Source of the DNA: Ruminococcus sp.
GTDB lineage: Bacteria > Bacillota > Clostridia > Oscillospirales > Ruminococcaceae
DNA length: 64,000 bases
Direction of reading: 5' to 3'
NCBI GenBank assembly: GCA_029055625.1
Contig: JAIDCY010000030.1
Span: forward strand, 1 to 64,000
The notes under the pieces are model-generated. The model worked only from the letters and a program-made list of their open reading frames with translations, made no database searches and had not been told where the DNA came from. A program made the position numbers and the translations under genes. Shown in pieces: positions 44,266 to 53,170 of the stretch. The number at the start of each line of letters is the position of its first letter. Position 1 is the first letter of the stretch.

Positions 44266-44310
44266 ACCTCGTGTGAGGTCTTATTTTTTGCCTTGTTCGA
44301 GGGAGGCAAA
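44266..44310 (+). promoter_or_regulatory. structured leader of the rpmG operon
   Basis: Right after the start of transcription, ACCTC (44266) pairs with GAGGT (44275), followed by a TTATTTTTT run, then TTTGCCT (44287) pairs with AGGCAAA (44304). The first hairpin plus T-run may be a weak attenuator. Confidence 0.45.
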
Positions 44311-44339
44311 CAACCCATATCAATTCAGGAGGTGCCGAT

Positions 44340-44489
44340 ATGAGAGTAAAGGTTACTTTAGCTTGTACAGAATGCAAGCAGAGAAATTATGTTTCTAAGA
44401 AAAACAAGAAGAATGACCCCGACAGACTCGAAATGAACAAACATTGCAAATTCTGTCGCAAACATACTCTTCACAAAGAAACAAAGTAA
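44340..44489 (+). CDS. rpmG: 50S ribosomal protein L33
   Basis: This 49-residue protein, [17 protein letters not shown] to HTLHKETK, has the two CxxC pairs (CTEC, CKFC) of the zinc-binding L33 form. It was read from the sequence between the promoter and secE; the GGAGGT site is seven bases upstream. It belongs to the large subunit near the E site. The rpmG-secE-nusG-rplK-rplA order is common in Firmicutes, often with tRNA-Trp between rpmG and secE, which is absent here. Confidence 0.97.
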   Translation: MRVKVTLACTECKQRNYVSKKNKKNDPDRLEMNKHCKFCRKHTLHKETK

Positions 44490-44507
44490 TCAGGAGGACG
44501 TTTTCTT

Positions 44508-44852
44508 ATGGCTAAAGAAAAAGAAAATACTGCTCCCGAAGCTAAAAAGAAATCAGAAAAACCCGTGAAGGAAGAAAAAGTTTCCAAGGAAAACAAAAAA
44601 ACTCCCGAAAAAACAGCCGATTCCAAAGCGGATAAAAAATCCGACAAGAAAAAATCCGATAAAAAGGAACAGGGAAAAGTCGGAAAATGGTTTCATGACC
44701 TGAAGGTCGAATTTAAAAAGGTAGTATGGCCAACTAAAAAGACGGTTCTTACGAATACGTCGGTAGTTATTGCAGTAATCGCCGGTTCTGCCGTTCTGGT
44801 GGGACTTCTCGACGAGGGCTTCCTTGCACTGCTCAGGCTTATCTATCAGTAA
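44508..44852 (+). CDS. secE: preprotein translocase subunit SecE with Lys-rich N-terminal extension
   Basis: This 114-residue protein has the conserved SecE core at the C-terminus (WFHDLKVEFKKVVWPTKKTVLTNTSVV with one membrane helix, about 80-105). The first 55 residues are Lys/Glu-rich and disordered, roughly twice the usual bacterial single-helix SecE length. SecE clamps SecY in the membrane and is needed for export of the secreted enzymes in this window. Confidence 0.95.
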   Translation: MAKEKENTAPEAKKKSEKPVKEEKVSKENKKTPEKTADSKADKKSDKKKSDKKEQGKVGKWFHDLKVEFKKVVWPTKKTVLTNTSVVIAVIAGSAVLVGLLDEGFLALLRLIYQ

Positions 44853-44880
44853 TCAGTAAGAAATCTAAGGGGGATTTGTA

Positions 44881-45438
44881 ATGGCGGAAACTGCAAGATG
44901 GTATGTTGTCCACACCTACTCCGGCTACGAAAACAAAGTAGCCCAGAACATCATGAAGATTGTAGAAAACCGCAGTCTTCACGAACTTATCCAGGATGTT
45001 AGAGTTCCTACTGAAAAAGTGATTGAAATTACTGAAACTAAAAACAAAAAAACCGGCGAAATTAAAAACGTCGAAAAAGAGGTTGAACGCAAAACCTACC
45101 CCGGTTACGTTTTAATAAAAATGGTTGTGACGGACGATACGTGGTATATCGTGAGAAATACCCGGGGCTGTACCGGCTTTGTAGGTCCTGCTTCTGACCC
45201 GACACCGCTTTCCGAAGAAGAAGTTAAAAAACTTTTCGGTATCGACGTAACCCACATTGAAGTAAAATTCAAGGTCGGCGACAGCGTACAGATTACCGGT
45301 ACAGCTATGGACGGTTTTATAGGTGTTGTTCAGAATATCAATCTTGAAGACCGCACCGTTGATTTACTCGTTTCAATGTTCGGTCGTGAAACTCCTACCA
45401 CACTGCCTATAAGTCAGGTAGTATGCATGGAGGAATAG
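44881..45438 (+). CDS. nusG: transcription elongation/antitermination factor NusG
   Basis: This 185-residue protein has the NGN domain (ARWYVVHTYSGYENKVA, YPGYVLIKM, VRNTRGCTGFVG) and a C-terminal KOW domain (FKVGDSVQITGTAMDGFIGVV). It joins RNA polymerase to ribosomes and Rho. The acidic insert after EITETKNKKTGE is normal in this group. It is directly downstream of secE. Confidence 0.97.
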   Translation: MAETARWYVVHTYSGYENKVAQNIMKIVENRSLHELIQDVRVPTEKVIEITETKNKKTGEIKNVEKEVERKTYPGYVLIKMVVTDDTWYIVRNTRGCTGFVGPASDPTPLSEEEVKKLFGIDVTHIEVKFKVGDSVQITGTAMDGFIGVVQNINLEDRTVDLLVSMFGRETPTTLPISQVVCMEE

Positions 45439-45471
45439 TTTAAGGTCAAAAAAAGAAGTCCGCAGGGGCTT

Positions 45472-45515
45472 CAGTGGGAGGGGTAAAATAATTTCTTGCC
45501 CCGCCATTTACCACA
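45472..45515 (+). promoter_or_regulatory. candidate ribosomal-protein-binding leader of rplK
   Basis: GTGG-GA-GGGG (45474-45483) pairs in two steps with CCCC (45499-45502) and CCAC (45511-45514), leaving an asymmetric internal loop. The same pattern precedes rplA. Such two-helix motifs are typical of L1 autoregulatory sites. Confidence 0.5.
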
Positions 45516-45534
45516 TTTATGGAGGTGCGAATAC

Positions 45535-45960
45535 ATGGCACAGAAAGTTGTTGGCTACATCAAGCTTCAAATCGCAGCAGGTAAAGCTACACCTGCTCCG
45601 CCAGTTGGTCCGGCACTCGGTCAGCACGGCGTAAATATCATGGCATTCACTAAGGAATTTAACGAAAGAACCAAAAACGACATCGGCATGATTATCCCTG
45701 TCGTTATCACCGTTTACGCAGACCGTTCTTTCTCTTTCATTACCAAAACTCCACCCGCAGCAGTCCTCATCAAGAAGGCTTGCAACATAAACAGCGGTTC
45801 AGGAGTACCGAATAAGACGAAAGTTGCTAAGATTACTAAAGAACAGATTCAGAAAATCGCTGAACAGAAAATGCCTGACTTAAATGCGGGTTCTCTCGAA
45901 TCAGCTATGAGTATGATTGCTGGTACAGCTCGTTCTATGGGCGTTGTAGTAGTTGACTAA
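45535..45960 (+). CDS. rplK: 50S ribosomal protein L11
   Basis: This 141-residue protein starts at the ATG at 45535 behind GGAGGTG. It has the L11 N-terminal domain ([30 protein letters not shown]) and the RNA-binding C-terminal domain. L11 forms the GTPase-associated centre and is methylated in many species. A longer open frame upstream covers the leader and is not used. Confidence 0.98.
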   Translation: MAQKVVGYIKLQIAAGKATPAPPVGPALGQHGVNIMAFTKEFNERTKNDIGMIIPVVITVYADRSFSFITKTPPAAVLIKKACNINSGSGVPNKTKVAKITKEQIQKIAEQKMPDLNAGSLESAMSMIAGTARSMGVVVVD

Positions 45961-46010
45961 TTAATTTTTGAATGACGAAAGGGAAATTTTTTCCCGTTCT
46001 GACTTCTCAT

Positions 46011-46065
46011 GGTGGGAGGAAAATTCCGCTAACCGTTCCGCTATAGGCTGTACGGTATTACCACT
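46011..46065 (+). promoter_or_regulatory. candidate ribosomal-protein-binding leader of rplA
   Basis: GTGG-GA-GGAA...TTCC and a closing CCAC (46061-46064) repeat the pattern seen before rplK. A second hairpin (CCGT with ACGG) lies inside. It is a likely site for feedback by L1. Confidence 0.5.
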
Positions 46066-46083
46066 TAAACAGGAGGATTTATA

Positions 46084-46779
46084 ATGAAACACGGCAAAAG
46101 ATACGTCGACAGTGCAAAGACTGTTGATTATACAAAGCTTTACGAGTCCACAGAGGCTCTCGATTTAGTGTGTCAGAACGCTAAGGCAAAGTTTGATGAA
46201 ACTATTGAAGCTCATATACGCCTCGGCGTTGACTCAAGACACGCTGACCAACAGGTAAGAGGTGCGGTTGTTCTTCCGAACGGTACGGGTAAGAACGTAA
46301 AAGTACTCGTATTCTGTAAGGAAGACAAGTACGAACTCGCACAGAATGCCGGTGCTGATTACGTAGGCGGTATGGATATGGTAGAAAAAATCCAGAAGGA
46401 AAACTGGATGGATTTTGATGTTGTTGTTGCCTCACCGGATATGATGGGTCTTGTGGGACGTCTCGGTAAGATTCTTGGTCCTCGTGGTCTCATGCCGAAC
46501 CCGAAGGCTGGTACTGTAACCCCCGACGTCGCAAAGGCTGTTACAGAAGCAAAAGCTGGTAAGATTGAATACCGTCTCGACAAAACTAATATTATACACT
46601 GCCCGATAGGCAAGGCATCTTTCGGAGCAGGCAAGCTTGAAGAAAATTTCAACGTTCTTATGGAAGCAATCGTAAAGGCTAAACCGGCTGCTGCAAAAGG
46701 TACTTACCTTAAATCCTGTACAGTAGCTTCAACAATGGGTCCTGGCGTACCGGTTGCAACTACTAAATACGGCGTATAA
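46084..46779 (+). CDS. rplA: 50S ribosomal protein L1
   Basis: This 231-residue protein has the full L1 fold, including [20 protein letters not shown] and the C-terminal [10 protein letters not shown]1 forms the mobile stalk that releases E-site tRNA and often represses its own operon. Unlike most Firmicute layouts, rplJ and rplL do not follow; a terminator and a convergent cellulase gene do. Confidence 0.98.
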   Translation: MKHGKRYVDSAKTVDYTKLYESTEALDLVCQNAKAKFDETIEAHIRLGVDSRHADQQVRGAVVLPNGTGKNVKVLVFCKEDKYELAQNAGADYVGGMDMVEKIQKENWMDFDVVVASPDMMGLVGRLGKILGPRGLMPNPKAGTVTPDVAKAVTEAKAGKIEYRLDKTNIIHCPIGKASFGAGKLEENFNVLMEAIVKAKPAAAKGTYLKSCTVASTMGPGVPVATTKYGV

Positions 46780-46790
46780 CTATATTATAA

Positions 46791-46816
46791 AGACAGTCTG
46801 CGGACTGTCTTTTTTT
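46791..46816 (+). terminator. terminator of the ribosomal operon
   Basis: AGACAGTC (46791-46798) pairs with GACTGTCT (46803-46810), followed by T6. Confidence 0.95.
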
Positions 46817-46843
46817 ATACCCTTTTTTCACACACGATACGCA

Positions 46844-46868
46844 AAAAAAAGAGGACGCCGGAGCGTCC
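46844..46868 (-). terminator. terminator of the first GH9 gene
   Basis: GGACGC (46853-46858) pairs with GCGTCC (46863-46868); on the minus strand T8 follows. Beyond it lies a sequence shared with the transketolase operon terminator. Confidence 0.9.
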
Positions 46869-46884
46869 CCTGTATTTTTATGAA

Positions 46885-49800
46885 TCAAACGTTGTTTAAA
46901 TCTGCAGATGTTATCGGGAGTTGGTCAGCACTGATGAGTTCAACACACAGACACTGAATAGCAAGAGCGTCAGTAGGTGTTATACCACTTGAGCCGTTGT
47001 CTGTAACGTCCGCATTGAGTTCACCCTGTGCGGAGAGTTTATATTCCGCTTTATCCGGATTTGCGATTGACTGCATGATAAGTACGGCATCGGCAAGTGT
47101 TACCTGACCGTCAACGTTAGCGTCACCCCAAAGAATGTCGCCACTCGGTTTAGTTGTCGGGTCTTTATCGTCCGGCTTTGTTGTAGGAGGTGTAACTGTC
47201 TGTGAGCCGTCAGCCTTAGCAGCTTCAGCGTTCATGTAAGAAGAAATCCATACAAGTGGTGAGTTCCAGTTGATTGTGATTTCGTTTACTGACCATGCTT
47301 CAGCGTTATCAACGTAGCACTTCTGGTTTGCGAGTGTGCCTCTCTTATAGCCGAGACCGCCGATGTATGGGTCTTGCATACCAGCACCAGGACCACCTGA
47401 CATTACGCCTGCCGGTACCTTCGGGAATGTCGGGTCAACGCCGTTAGCCCAGAATCTGTGGTGTGGCCACTGGAGAGTTGTACCCATTTCTGTATCGCCG
47501 TAGCCTGATACATATGAGAAGTCAAGACCATTACGTCCGAAGATGTAGTCCATAGCTTCAGCAGCACCGTTCATGTAAGTAACGTCCTTTGTTGCATCGT
47601 AAGCGTATGCCATTACGATAGCGTTATTTATAACGAATGAGTTTGAGCCCCACTCATAACCTGTTACCTTGATACCTGCTCCGATGTTTACGCTGTCTTC
47701 AAATGTAGCCGGTTTGTACGGAATACCCATACCTTCTTTGCTCATCTGTGCCATGTATTCGTCAGCGGCACTCTTGATAGATGATTCTATAGCATCTCTG
47801 TCGGCACCTGTTACCTTATCGCTGAGGTAGAGTGAAAGTGTACCAAGACCGGAAGTACAGCCCCAGTTGAATGAGCTGAATGAACCGTTGTTTTCACCAC
47901 CGCCGAGGTTGGTTGTTATGCTGAATGCCTTATCGTTGCTTGTACTATCATTTGAGTTGCTGTAAGCCTTGAGGTCATTGTAATATTTTTCGTCGCCTGT
48001 TGTTGCGTAGAGTTCGCAGGCTGCCCAGTACTTATCGTCTTCAACGTATGTATCGCCGTAAGCACCACCACCGATTGCCTGATCCATAGGAGCGTAAAGC
48101 GGATTAGAAGTATCGTAAGGTTTGAGTTCCTTAGTTGCTGCATCATATGCTTTCTTAGCAGCATCAAGGCACTTCTTAGCGTATGCGTCATCAATGCCCT
48201 CCCAGAGACGTGCAGCCTGTGCAGCAGTAGCGGCGAGGTTGTAAGTAGCTGCGTACGTCGGCGGTTTTACGATACGTGTACAGTTTTCGAAACCTTCGTA
48301 CTTCCATGAGTGGATAGCAAGACCGGTCCACTTGTGGTCGTGCATCTTGTGGTAAACCATGCCCTCATATTTGCCCCAGTATGGGTCTTTTGAATCTACC
48401 ATCATAGCGAGCATGAAATCAAGTTCAACCTTTGCTTCGTCGAGAATGTTAGGAGCACCGTTGCTGTTTTCAGGTACGAGAACTGCGCCATTATCGCCCC
48501 ATATAGCATCATTGCCGTTCTTCTTCGACATTTCATAAGCGTTCTGGAGAGTCCATACGGAAATACCACCGTTAACTACGTATTTACCGTGGTCACCGGC
48601 ATCGTACCAACCACCAGTTACATCTATTTCATATGACTTGTCGCCGTCGAACTCAGAAGAATATGACTTCTGCCACTTGGACTGTACATATGCCTTATCC
48701 GGATTGTGTCCGGCTTCTTTATGTGCGAGTGTGCTTGTATCGCCGTTCTTGATGTATTCCGCTTCAATCGGAACGCCTGAACGGTTCTGATAGAAATAGC
48801 TGATAGAATCTCTTACGAGTTCTTCGCTGTAAATGTTTTCGTCAATGCGGAACTGGTGGCTCTGGTTCATTACGTAATCCTGGTCTGTTACCCAGTTATG
48901 CCACATAACCTTGTCGCCGTCCATTGTTGTATCATAAGCGGCTTCTTTCATACCAGACCTTGTGCCTGATACGCCTGTTGTATCCTTTACAAAGATTGAA
49001 TATACGCCGGGAGTGGTGAATTTTGAGAAGTCAATAATGTGTACATTAGCACCACTGTCCTTGTACTTGTCGCCTTCTGTTGCACCTGTACCGGAGTTCG
49101 GGTCAGCACCGAATACTGTTGTCTGACCAGTAAATACAGCACTTCCGGAAGCGTCACGGATTTCAAATTCAAGAGGTGAAGAAGCGTCTGTTACATAAGA
49201 TGCTTTCTTCTGGAGGTTCGGATAGTAACCAACCTGATTAAGACGTACGTTAGATTTCGGTCTGATTACGCCGAATTCGTTTGTCTTATCAAAGTCGTTT
49301 TCATTGCCTGTTGTATCTTCAAGTGTGAGGTTATCGAACTTGAGAACTGTTCCTGCAGGGAAGCAGTCTACAGGCTGGTGCTCACCCTTACCGCCGTAAT
49401 GGAAAGCCCATTCTGCAACGTCGAGGGTCTGATCAGCTGTGAAAGTAGCATCAAATGAGTTTTTACCTGCATTGATAGTTACGCAGTCCCATGACTGGTT
49501 GAAGTCCTTACCGTTGCTACCCATGTCGTTATGCCATACTTCTTTAGTACCTGAATAGTCGCCGATTTTTGTATACATCTGACCAGCATTGGAAGCATCT
49601 ACTTCCCAGTGTACCTTATATGTATGACCTGACTGAATTTTAAGTCCTCTGTGACGGAGCTGTAAGTCCCATCTTGATTCAGGACCATGAATTTCTTCGA
49701 GTGTTACGTTGTATGTACCGTCTGCGATTTCGAAAGTCTGCTTAGCTGGGTTAGTTTCGCAGGTATGCCACGGAAGACCGATACCCTCATCGAAGGTGGA

Positions 49801-49920
49801 CTGTCCGAGCTGGTCACCGGCGAATGCTCCCATAGGAGCGATTACGGCTGTAGCGGCAGAAAATGCCATAGCTGTAGCCATAAGTCCACCGGCAATTTTT
49901 TTACCAAATGTCTTATGCAT
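46885..49920 (-). CDS. GH9 cellulase with CBM4/9, Ig-like domain and dockerin
   Basis: This 1011-residue secreted enzyme (signal about 1-35) has a family 4/9 carbohydrate-binding module (about 36-205), an Ig-like CelD_N domain (about 218-330, starting VRLNQVGYYP), a GH9 (alpha/alpha)6 barrel (about 335-915) and a dockerin (from GDANVDGQVT). GH9 motifs are GWYDAGDHGKYV with two catalytic Asp, LQWPHHRFW with the active-site His and AWSVNEITINWN with the acid Glu. The layout equals that of clostridial CelK/CbhA-type enzymes, which act as processive or endo-cellulases by inversion. It is convergent with the ribosomal operon. Confidence 0.95.
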   Translation of the reverse strand: MHKTFGKKIAGGLMATAMAFSAATAVIAPMGAFAGDQLGQSTFDEGIGLPWHTCETNPAKQTFEIADGTYNVTLEEIHGPESRWDLQLRHRGLKIQSGHTYKVHWEVDASNAGQMYTKIGDYSGTKEVWHNDMGSNGKDFNQSWDCVTINAGKNSFDATFTADQTLDVAEWAFHYGGKGEHQPVDCFPAGTVLKFDNLTLEDTTGNENDFDKTNEFGVIRPKSNVRLNQVGYYPNLQKKASYVTDASSPLEFEIRDASGSAVFTGQTTVFGADPNSGTGATEGDKYKDSGANVHIIDFSKFTTPGVYSIFVKDTTGVSGTRSGMKEAAYDTTMDGDKVMWHNWVTDQDYVMNQSHQFRIDENIYSEELVRDSISYFYQNRSGVPIEAEYIKNGDTSTLAHKEAGHNPDKAYVQSKWQKSYSSEFDGDKSYEIDVTGGWYDAGDHGKYVVNGGISVWTLQNAYEMSKKNGNDAIWGDNGAVLVPENSNGAPNILDEAKVELDFMLAMMVDSKDPYWGKYEGMVYHKMHDHKWTGLAIHSWKYEGFENCTRIVKPPTYAATYNLAATAAQAARLWEGIDDAYAKKCLDAAKKAYDAATKELKPYDTSNPLYAPMDQAIGGGAYGDTYVEDDKYWAACELYATTGDEKYYNDLKAYSNSNDSTSNDKAFSITTNLGGGENNGSFSSFNWGCTSGLGTLSLYLSDKVTGADRDAIESSIKSAADEYMAQMSKEGMGIPYKPATFEDSVNIGAGIKVTGYEWGSNSFVINNAIVMAYAYDATKDVTYMNGAAEAMDYIFGRNGLDFSYVSGYGDTEMGTTLQWPHHRFWANGVDPTFPKVPAGVMSGGPGAGMQDPYIGGLGYKRGTLANQKCYVDNAEAWSVNEITINWNSPLVWISSYMNAEAAKADGSQTVTPPTTKPDDKDPTTKPSGDILWGDANVDGQVTLADAVLIMQSIANPDKAEYKLSAQGELNADVTDNGSSGITPTDALAIQCLCVELISADQLPITSADLNNV

Positions 49921-50224
49921 TTTAAGTGCCCTCCCTTAAAAATATAGGTTTAACTATAACGCAGTGCCAGTGCAAACACTGCGATTATATTCTGATTCAT
50001 GGCAAGCGGTTTGTCCTTAAAGGACTTGCACCAAACCGTTTAACTTACCACTTTTATTATATTATATCCCGTAAAAAAAGTAAATAGCTTTTCTGAAATT
50101 CGTTGATTCCGCTAATATTGCTTTACGGATTTTGTGCATATTTCACAGTATCGGGTAAACATATAAGTGAGATGAACACCCTTATATTAAGTAAATATGA
50201 ATAAGTTATATTTTATTTATTTAT
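49921..50224 (-). promoter_or_regulatory. leader and promoter region of the first GH9 gene
   Basis: There is no gene in these 304 bases. In the leader, CGCAGTG (49960) and CACTGCG (49977) are inverted around ten bases. Further up, CGGTTTG (50007) and CAAACCG (50032) enclose GTCCTT/AAGGAC, a nested dyad that may be an operator. A (TTTA)5 tandem repeat (about 50209-50231) lies at the stop of the next cellulase gene and puts a stop codon in every frame. Confidence 0.5.
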
Positions 50225-52603
50225 TTATTTATCAAGAATGCTCACGTCGAACGGGAAGCCGTCAATAATATTAACCATCAGACACTGTATAGCGAGTGCG
50301 TCTGTAGGAGTAACACCATCACCGATATTTGCGACATCCGCATTTTTAGTACCCTGTTCAGTAAGTTTATACTTTTCTTCATTCGGATTTGCGATTGACT
50401 GCATTATAAGTACGGCATCTGCGAGACTTACCGTACCGTCTTCATTGGCATCACCAAGTAATGTCTTGTCGTCACCTGCTCCGGTAGGTTTAGTAGTAAG
50501 TTCAGGCTTTGTAGTTGGCTGTTGTGTAAGGTCGGGTTCTGTACCGTCGGGTTCTGTACCCCATACAAGAACGTCGTCAACATACATTGTGATATGCTTG
50601 TTGAGTGAATCGGGTTTCTTGAGGTCTGTAGCATCTTCCACGCCCTCGTATGACCAGTCATTTGACGGATTCCATGCACCTTTAGTTGATTTGCCGTCAA
50701 TAGCATCAGGGATAGAAATTCTGAACTGCACTTCATCTCTGTGTTCGCTCTGACCGGTAGGCTGTATCGCTCTTCCGTCCTCAAACGCTATCTCGACGTA
50801 ATAAATATTACCGTCGTATTGTACAGGTTTTTCCGAGGCTGTGGCGTAACCCTGCTGACCCTCCTGATATTGCTGTGAACCTACTTTTACCGTAATATCA
50901 TCTACAGACAAACCGGCTTCAAGAAGTTCAGAAACATCAAAGTAATATCTGTACTTTATATTCTTTGCTACTCGTGTAGGCCATGCGGTATGATTCATCG
51001 CCCACGCTTTAATCTCGGTGTAACTGTCACCGCTACCGTTGAGTACCGCCGCAATCTCCCATTCCGACCACTTCGGAGTTTCAGGCTGTGGGAAATCGGC
51101 AAGAGGTTCACCGCCGTAATCGTCAATCATCGCACAGAGTGTGGCGGTATAGCCTGCGTTGTAGTCTACCGCTACTTCTGTATACTGGAAGTCTGAAACC
51201 TTATAATTTCCGTATTTTCCCTCACTGTCCGGTCCGCCTATCAATGCACCGTAAAGCGTATGTGCGTATTCCGTCTGCCAGCCTTCAGAACTCTCTTCCT
51301 GTCCTAACTCGTTCCAGTGGTCATCATGTATGCCGGAAGCTGTTCTGTGGTGTATCGCTGACGGTGATTTCTCACCCATACCGAGTACGTAACTTAAACC
51401 CTCTTCATTATCTCCGAAACAGTAATTCATCTGACTATCCGCCCATTTGTCGAACTTATCCGACAGTGTGGCATCATCTTTGAAAATCGTATCACTTGCG
51501 AGTTTTGCAATCCATGCGGTATTAGTTGCGTGACGTAAGCATCCCCACTGTGTGAGCCATGACAGACCTTTTGACGTTATCTTACCCTCAAACGGTTTTG
51601 AATCCTCACCCATCCAGTACTTCAGATGTCTTGCGATATGGTCAACCCACTCTTTTTTACCGGTATTCTGTGCATACAGTAACGCCGCCGCCTGTGTGGT
51701 ATCGTCCCAGCAAAGACCCCATGTATATTTTCTGTCGCTGGACTGGTTTTCCGTCGGGAAGTTTGGTATATAATCCTTTTCGCAGATGTCAAGGTATTTC
51801 TGTTCACCGGTAGCCATATACAACCAGTTCGCAGCGTACATACAGTCATCAAGCCATGAGGAAGTGTTATACATACCCGACATACCGCCTATATCCTTAC
51901 AATCCCTTGTTTTGTCAGCGAGTTCAAAAAGACTTATTGCGTGTTCGAGATACTCCTTCGCTTTTTCGGGTTGTTCGTCCTTGAAGATTATGTAACCCTC
52001 TGCCAGACACGCCGCCGCCAATGCCTCTACGGATGCGTTTTCCACTTCGTCGTATGGTCTTTCCCAGTCGTCGTTGTTGAGATGATGTTTTCTTAAATAA
52101 ACCTCCGCACTGCACCATATGTTATGGTCTGTAGAACCGCCGGTGAAGTCTCCGATTGTTCCTATTACCTTATCGCCTCTGTCGCAACCAAGCACGAAAT
52201 CCATAGCCCACTGTATATTATTCCGGTAACTCTCACCGAGACCGGCTTTATCAACGGCATCTTTATACTGGATGTATCCCCACGCCATGAGTGAAGCACT
52301 ATATGCATTTGTCAGATTGAATTTAAAATGGTCTCCTGCATCGAACCAGCCACCCGGTACAACGTCCGTTTCGTTGCCGTCCTCGTCAACCATAGAATCC
52401 GCACGCCACGGGACATTATTCCATTCCGGCAACTTGCCTGATTGCTGAACCTCATAGAAAAACATTGACTTCTGTAAAGCCTCTGCATAGTTGTACTTCG
52501 ATTCCGCTTTTGCGGTGGTAACGCTACCATTCGGCATATACACGGCAAGTCCGGCGGAAAGTGCCAGTGCCGAAGCCATAGCGGTAATCTTCTTTAAAAT
52601 CAT
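50225..52603 (-). CDS. GH9 endoglucanase with CBM3c and dockerin
   Basis: From the ATG at 52603 the product is 792 residues with a signal peptide. The GH9 barrel begins at once (YNYAEALQKSMFFYEVQQSG), with GWFDAGDHFKFNL, PSAIHHRTASG and the acid Glu in FQYTEVAVDYNAG. A family 3c module (about 510-690) follows directly (PKWSEWEIAAVLNGSGDSYTEIKAWAMNHTAWP), the theme B arrangement in which CBM3c feeds a cellulose chain to the catalytic cleft, making the enzyme processive. A Thr/Pro linker and dockerin end it. It lies upstream of the first GH9 gene on the same strand but with a 304-base gap, so it likely has separate transcripts. Confidence 0.95.
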   Translation of the reverse strand: MILKKITAMASALALSAGLAVYMPNGSVTTAKAESKYNYAEALQKSMFFYEVQQSGKLPEWNNVPWRADSMVDEDGNETDVVPGGWFDAGDHFKFNLTNAYSASLMAWGYIQYKDAVDKAGLGESYRNNIQWAMDFVLGCDRGDKVIGTIGDFTGGSTDHNIWCSAEVYLRKHHLNNDDWERPYDEVENASVEALAAACLAEGYIIFKDEQPEKAKEYLEHAISLFELADKTRDCKDIGGMSGMYNTSSWLDDCMYAANWLYMATGEQKYLDICEKDYIPNFPTENQSSDRKYTWGLCWDDTTQAAALLYAQNTGKKEWVDHIARHLKYWMGEDSKPFEGKITSKGLSWLTQWGCLRHATNTAWIAKLASDTIFKDDATLSDKFDKWADSQMNYCFGDNEEGLSYVLGMGEKSPSAIHHRTASGIHDDHWNELGQEESSEGWQTEYAHTLYGALIGGPDSEGKYGNYKVSDFQYTEVAVDYNAGYTATLCAMIDDYGGEPLADFPQPETPKWSEWEIAAVLNGSGDSYTEIKAWAMNHTAWPTRVAKNIKYRYYFDVSELLEAGLSVDDITVKVGSQQYQEGQQGYATASEKPVQYDGNIYYVEIAFEDGRAIQPTGQSEHRDEVQFRISIPDAIDGKSTKGAWNPSNDWSYEGVEDATDLKKPDSLNKHITMYVDDVLVWGTEPDGTEPDLTQQPTTKPELTTKPTGAGDDKTLLGDANEDGTVSLADAVLIMQSIANPNEEKYKLTEQGTKNADVANIGDGVTPTDALAIQCLMVNIIDGFPFDVSILDK

Positions 52604-52694
52604 AGATTTCAAAACCCCTCTCTGTTGGATTAGTATAATTTAAATATACATTATTTATTTTAATTTGTCAATAATATTCCGGAAAATTTTTTAT

Positions 52695-53108
52695 TTACTT
52701 TACATATTTGTCAAGAATACGAAGGGTCATATTATCGTATTTTCCGCCATAGAATTTATCAATAACCTTTACGAAAATATCAATTGACGGGTCGACGATA
52801 TGAAACAGGGTCATACTTGACCGTACTTTCATAGCATCCGTATAACCGAATATATTTATTGCTGTATCGTTCAATGAAAATAAAGTCTCCGAAATTTCAG
52901 TCAACCTGCTCCGGAGTGTATTGTTTTCAAGATACTGTTTTGCTTCGGTAATATCTTTTATACCGTAATATTTAGCGGTCTGACTTCTTCCGAGTTCTGC
53001 AAGTTGCGGAAATATATACCAAATCCAGTGTGACATCTTTCTGCCGTTTTTTATTTCATTCAAAGCTATGTGATAGGAATGTTCCTGTGCCTTTAAAAAT
53101 CTTTCCAT
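52695..53108 (-). CDS. DUF1810 family protein
   Basis: This 137-residue protein starts at the ATG at 53108 (site AAGAGG). The DUF1810 hallmarks are RFLKAQEHSYHIALNEIKNGRKMSHWIWYIFPQL and KVRSSMTLFHIV. The family is small, helical and soluble and has no settled biochemical role. It is preceded by the terminator of the ispH-rpsA gene, so it probably has its own promoter. Confidence 0.85.
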   Translation of the reverse strand: MERFLKAQEHSYHIALNEIKNGRKMSHWIWYIFPQLAELGRSQTAKYYGIKDITEAKQYLENNTLRSRLTEISETLFSLNDTAINIFGYTDAMKVRSSMTLFHIVDPSIDIFVKVIDKFYGGKYDNMTLRILDKYVK

Positions 53109-53123
53109 AAAAAACCTCTTTTT

Positions 53124-53156
53124 AAAAAAAGGAACTGTACGGAATCGCACAGTCCC
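53124..53156 (-). terminator. terminator of the ispH-rpsA fusion gene
   Basis: GGAACTGT (53131) pairs with ACAGTCCC (53149), one G-U pair, followed on the minus strand by T7. Confidence 0.85.
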
Positions 53157-53170
53157 CTGATAGTCAGTGA

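Noticed and set aside
44490-44507. tRNA-Trp between rpmG and secE, as in many Firmicutes
   Set aside because: Only 18 bases lie between the two genes, filled by the ribosome binding site of secE.
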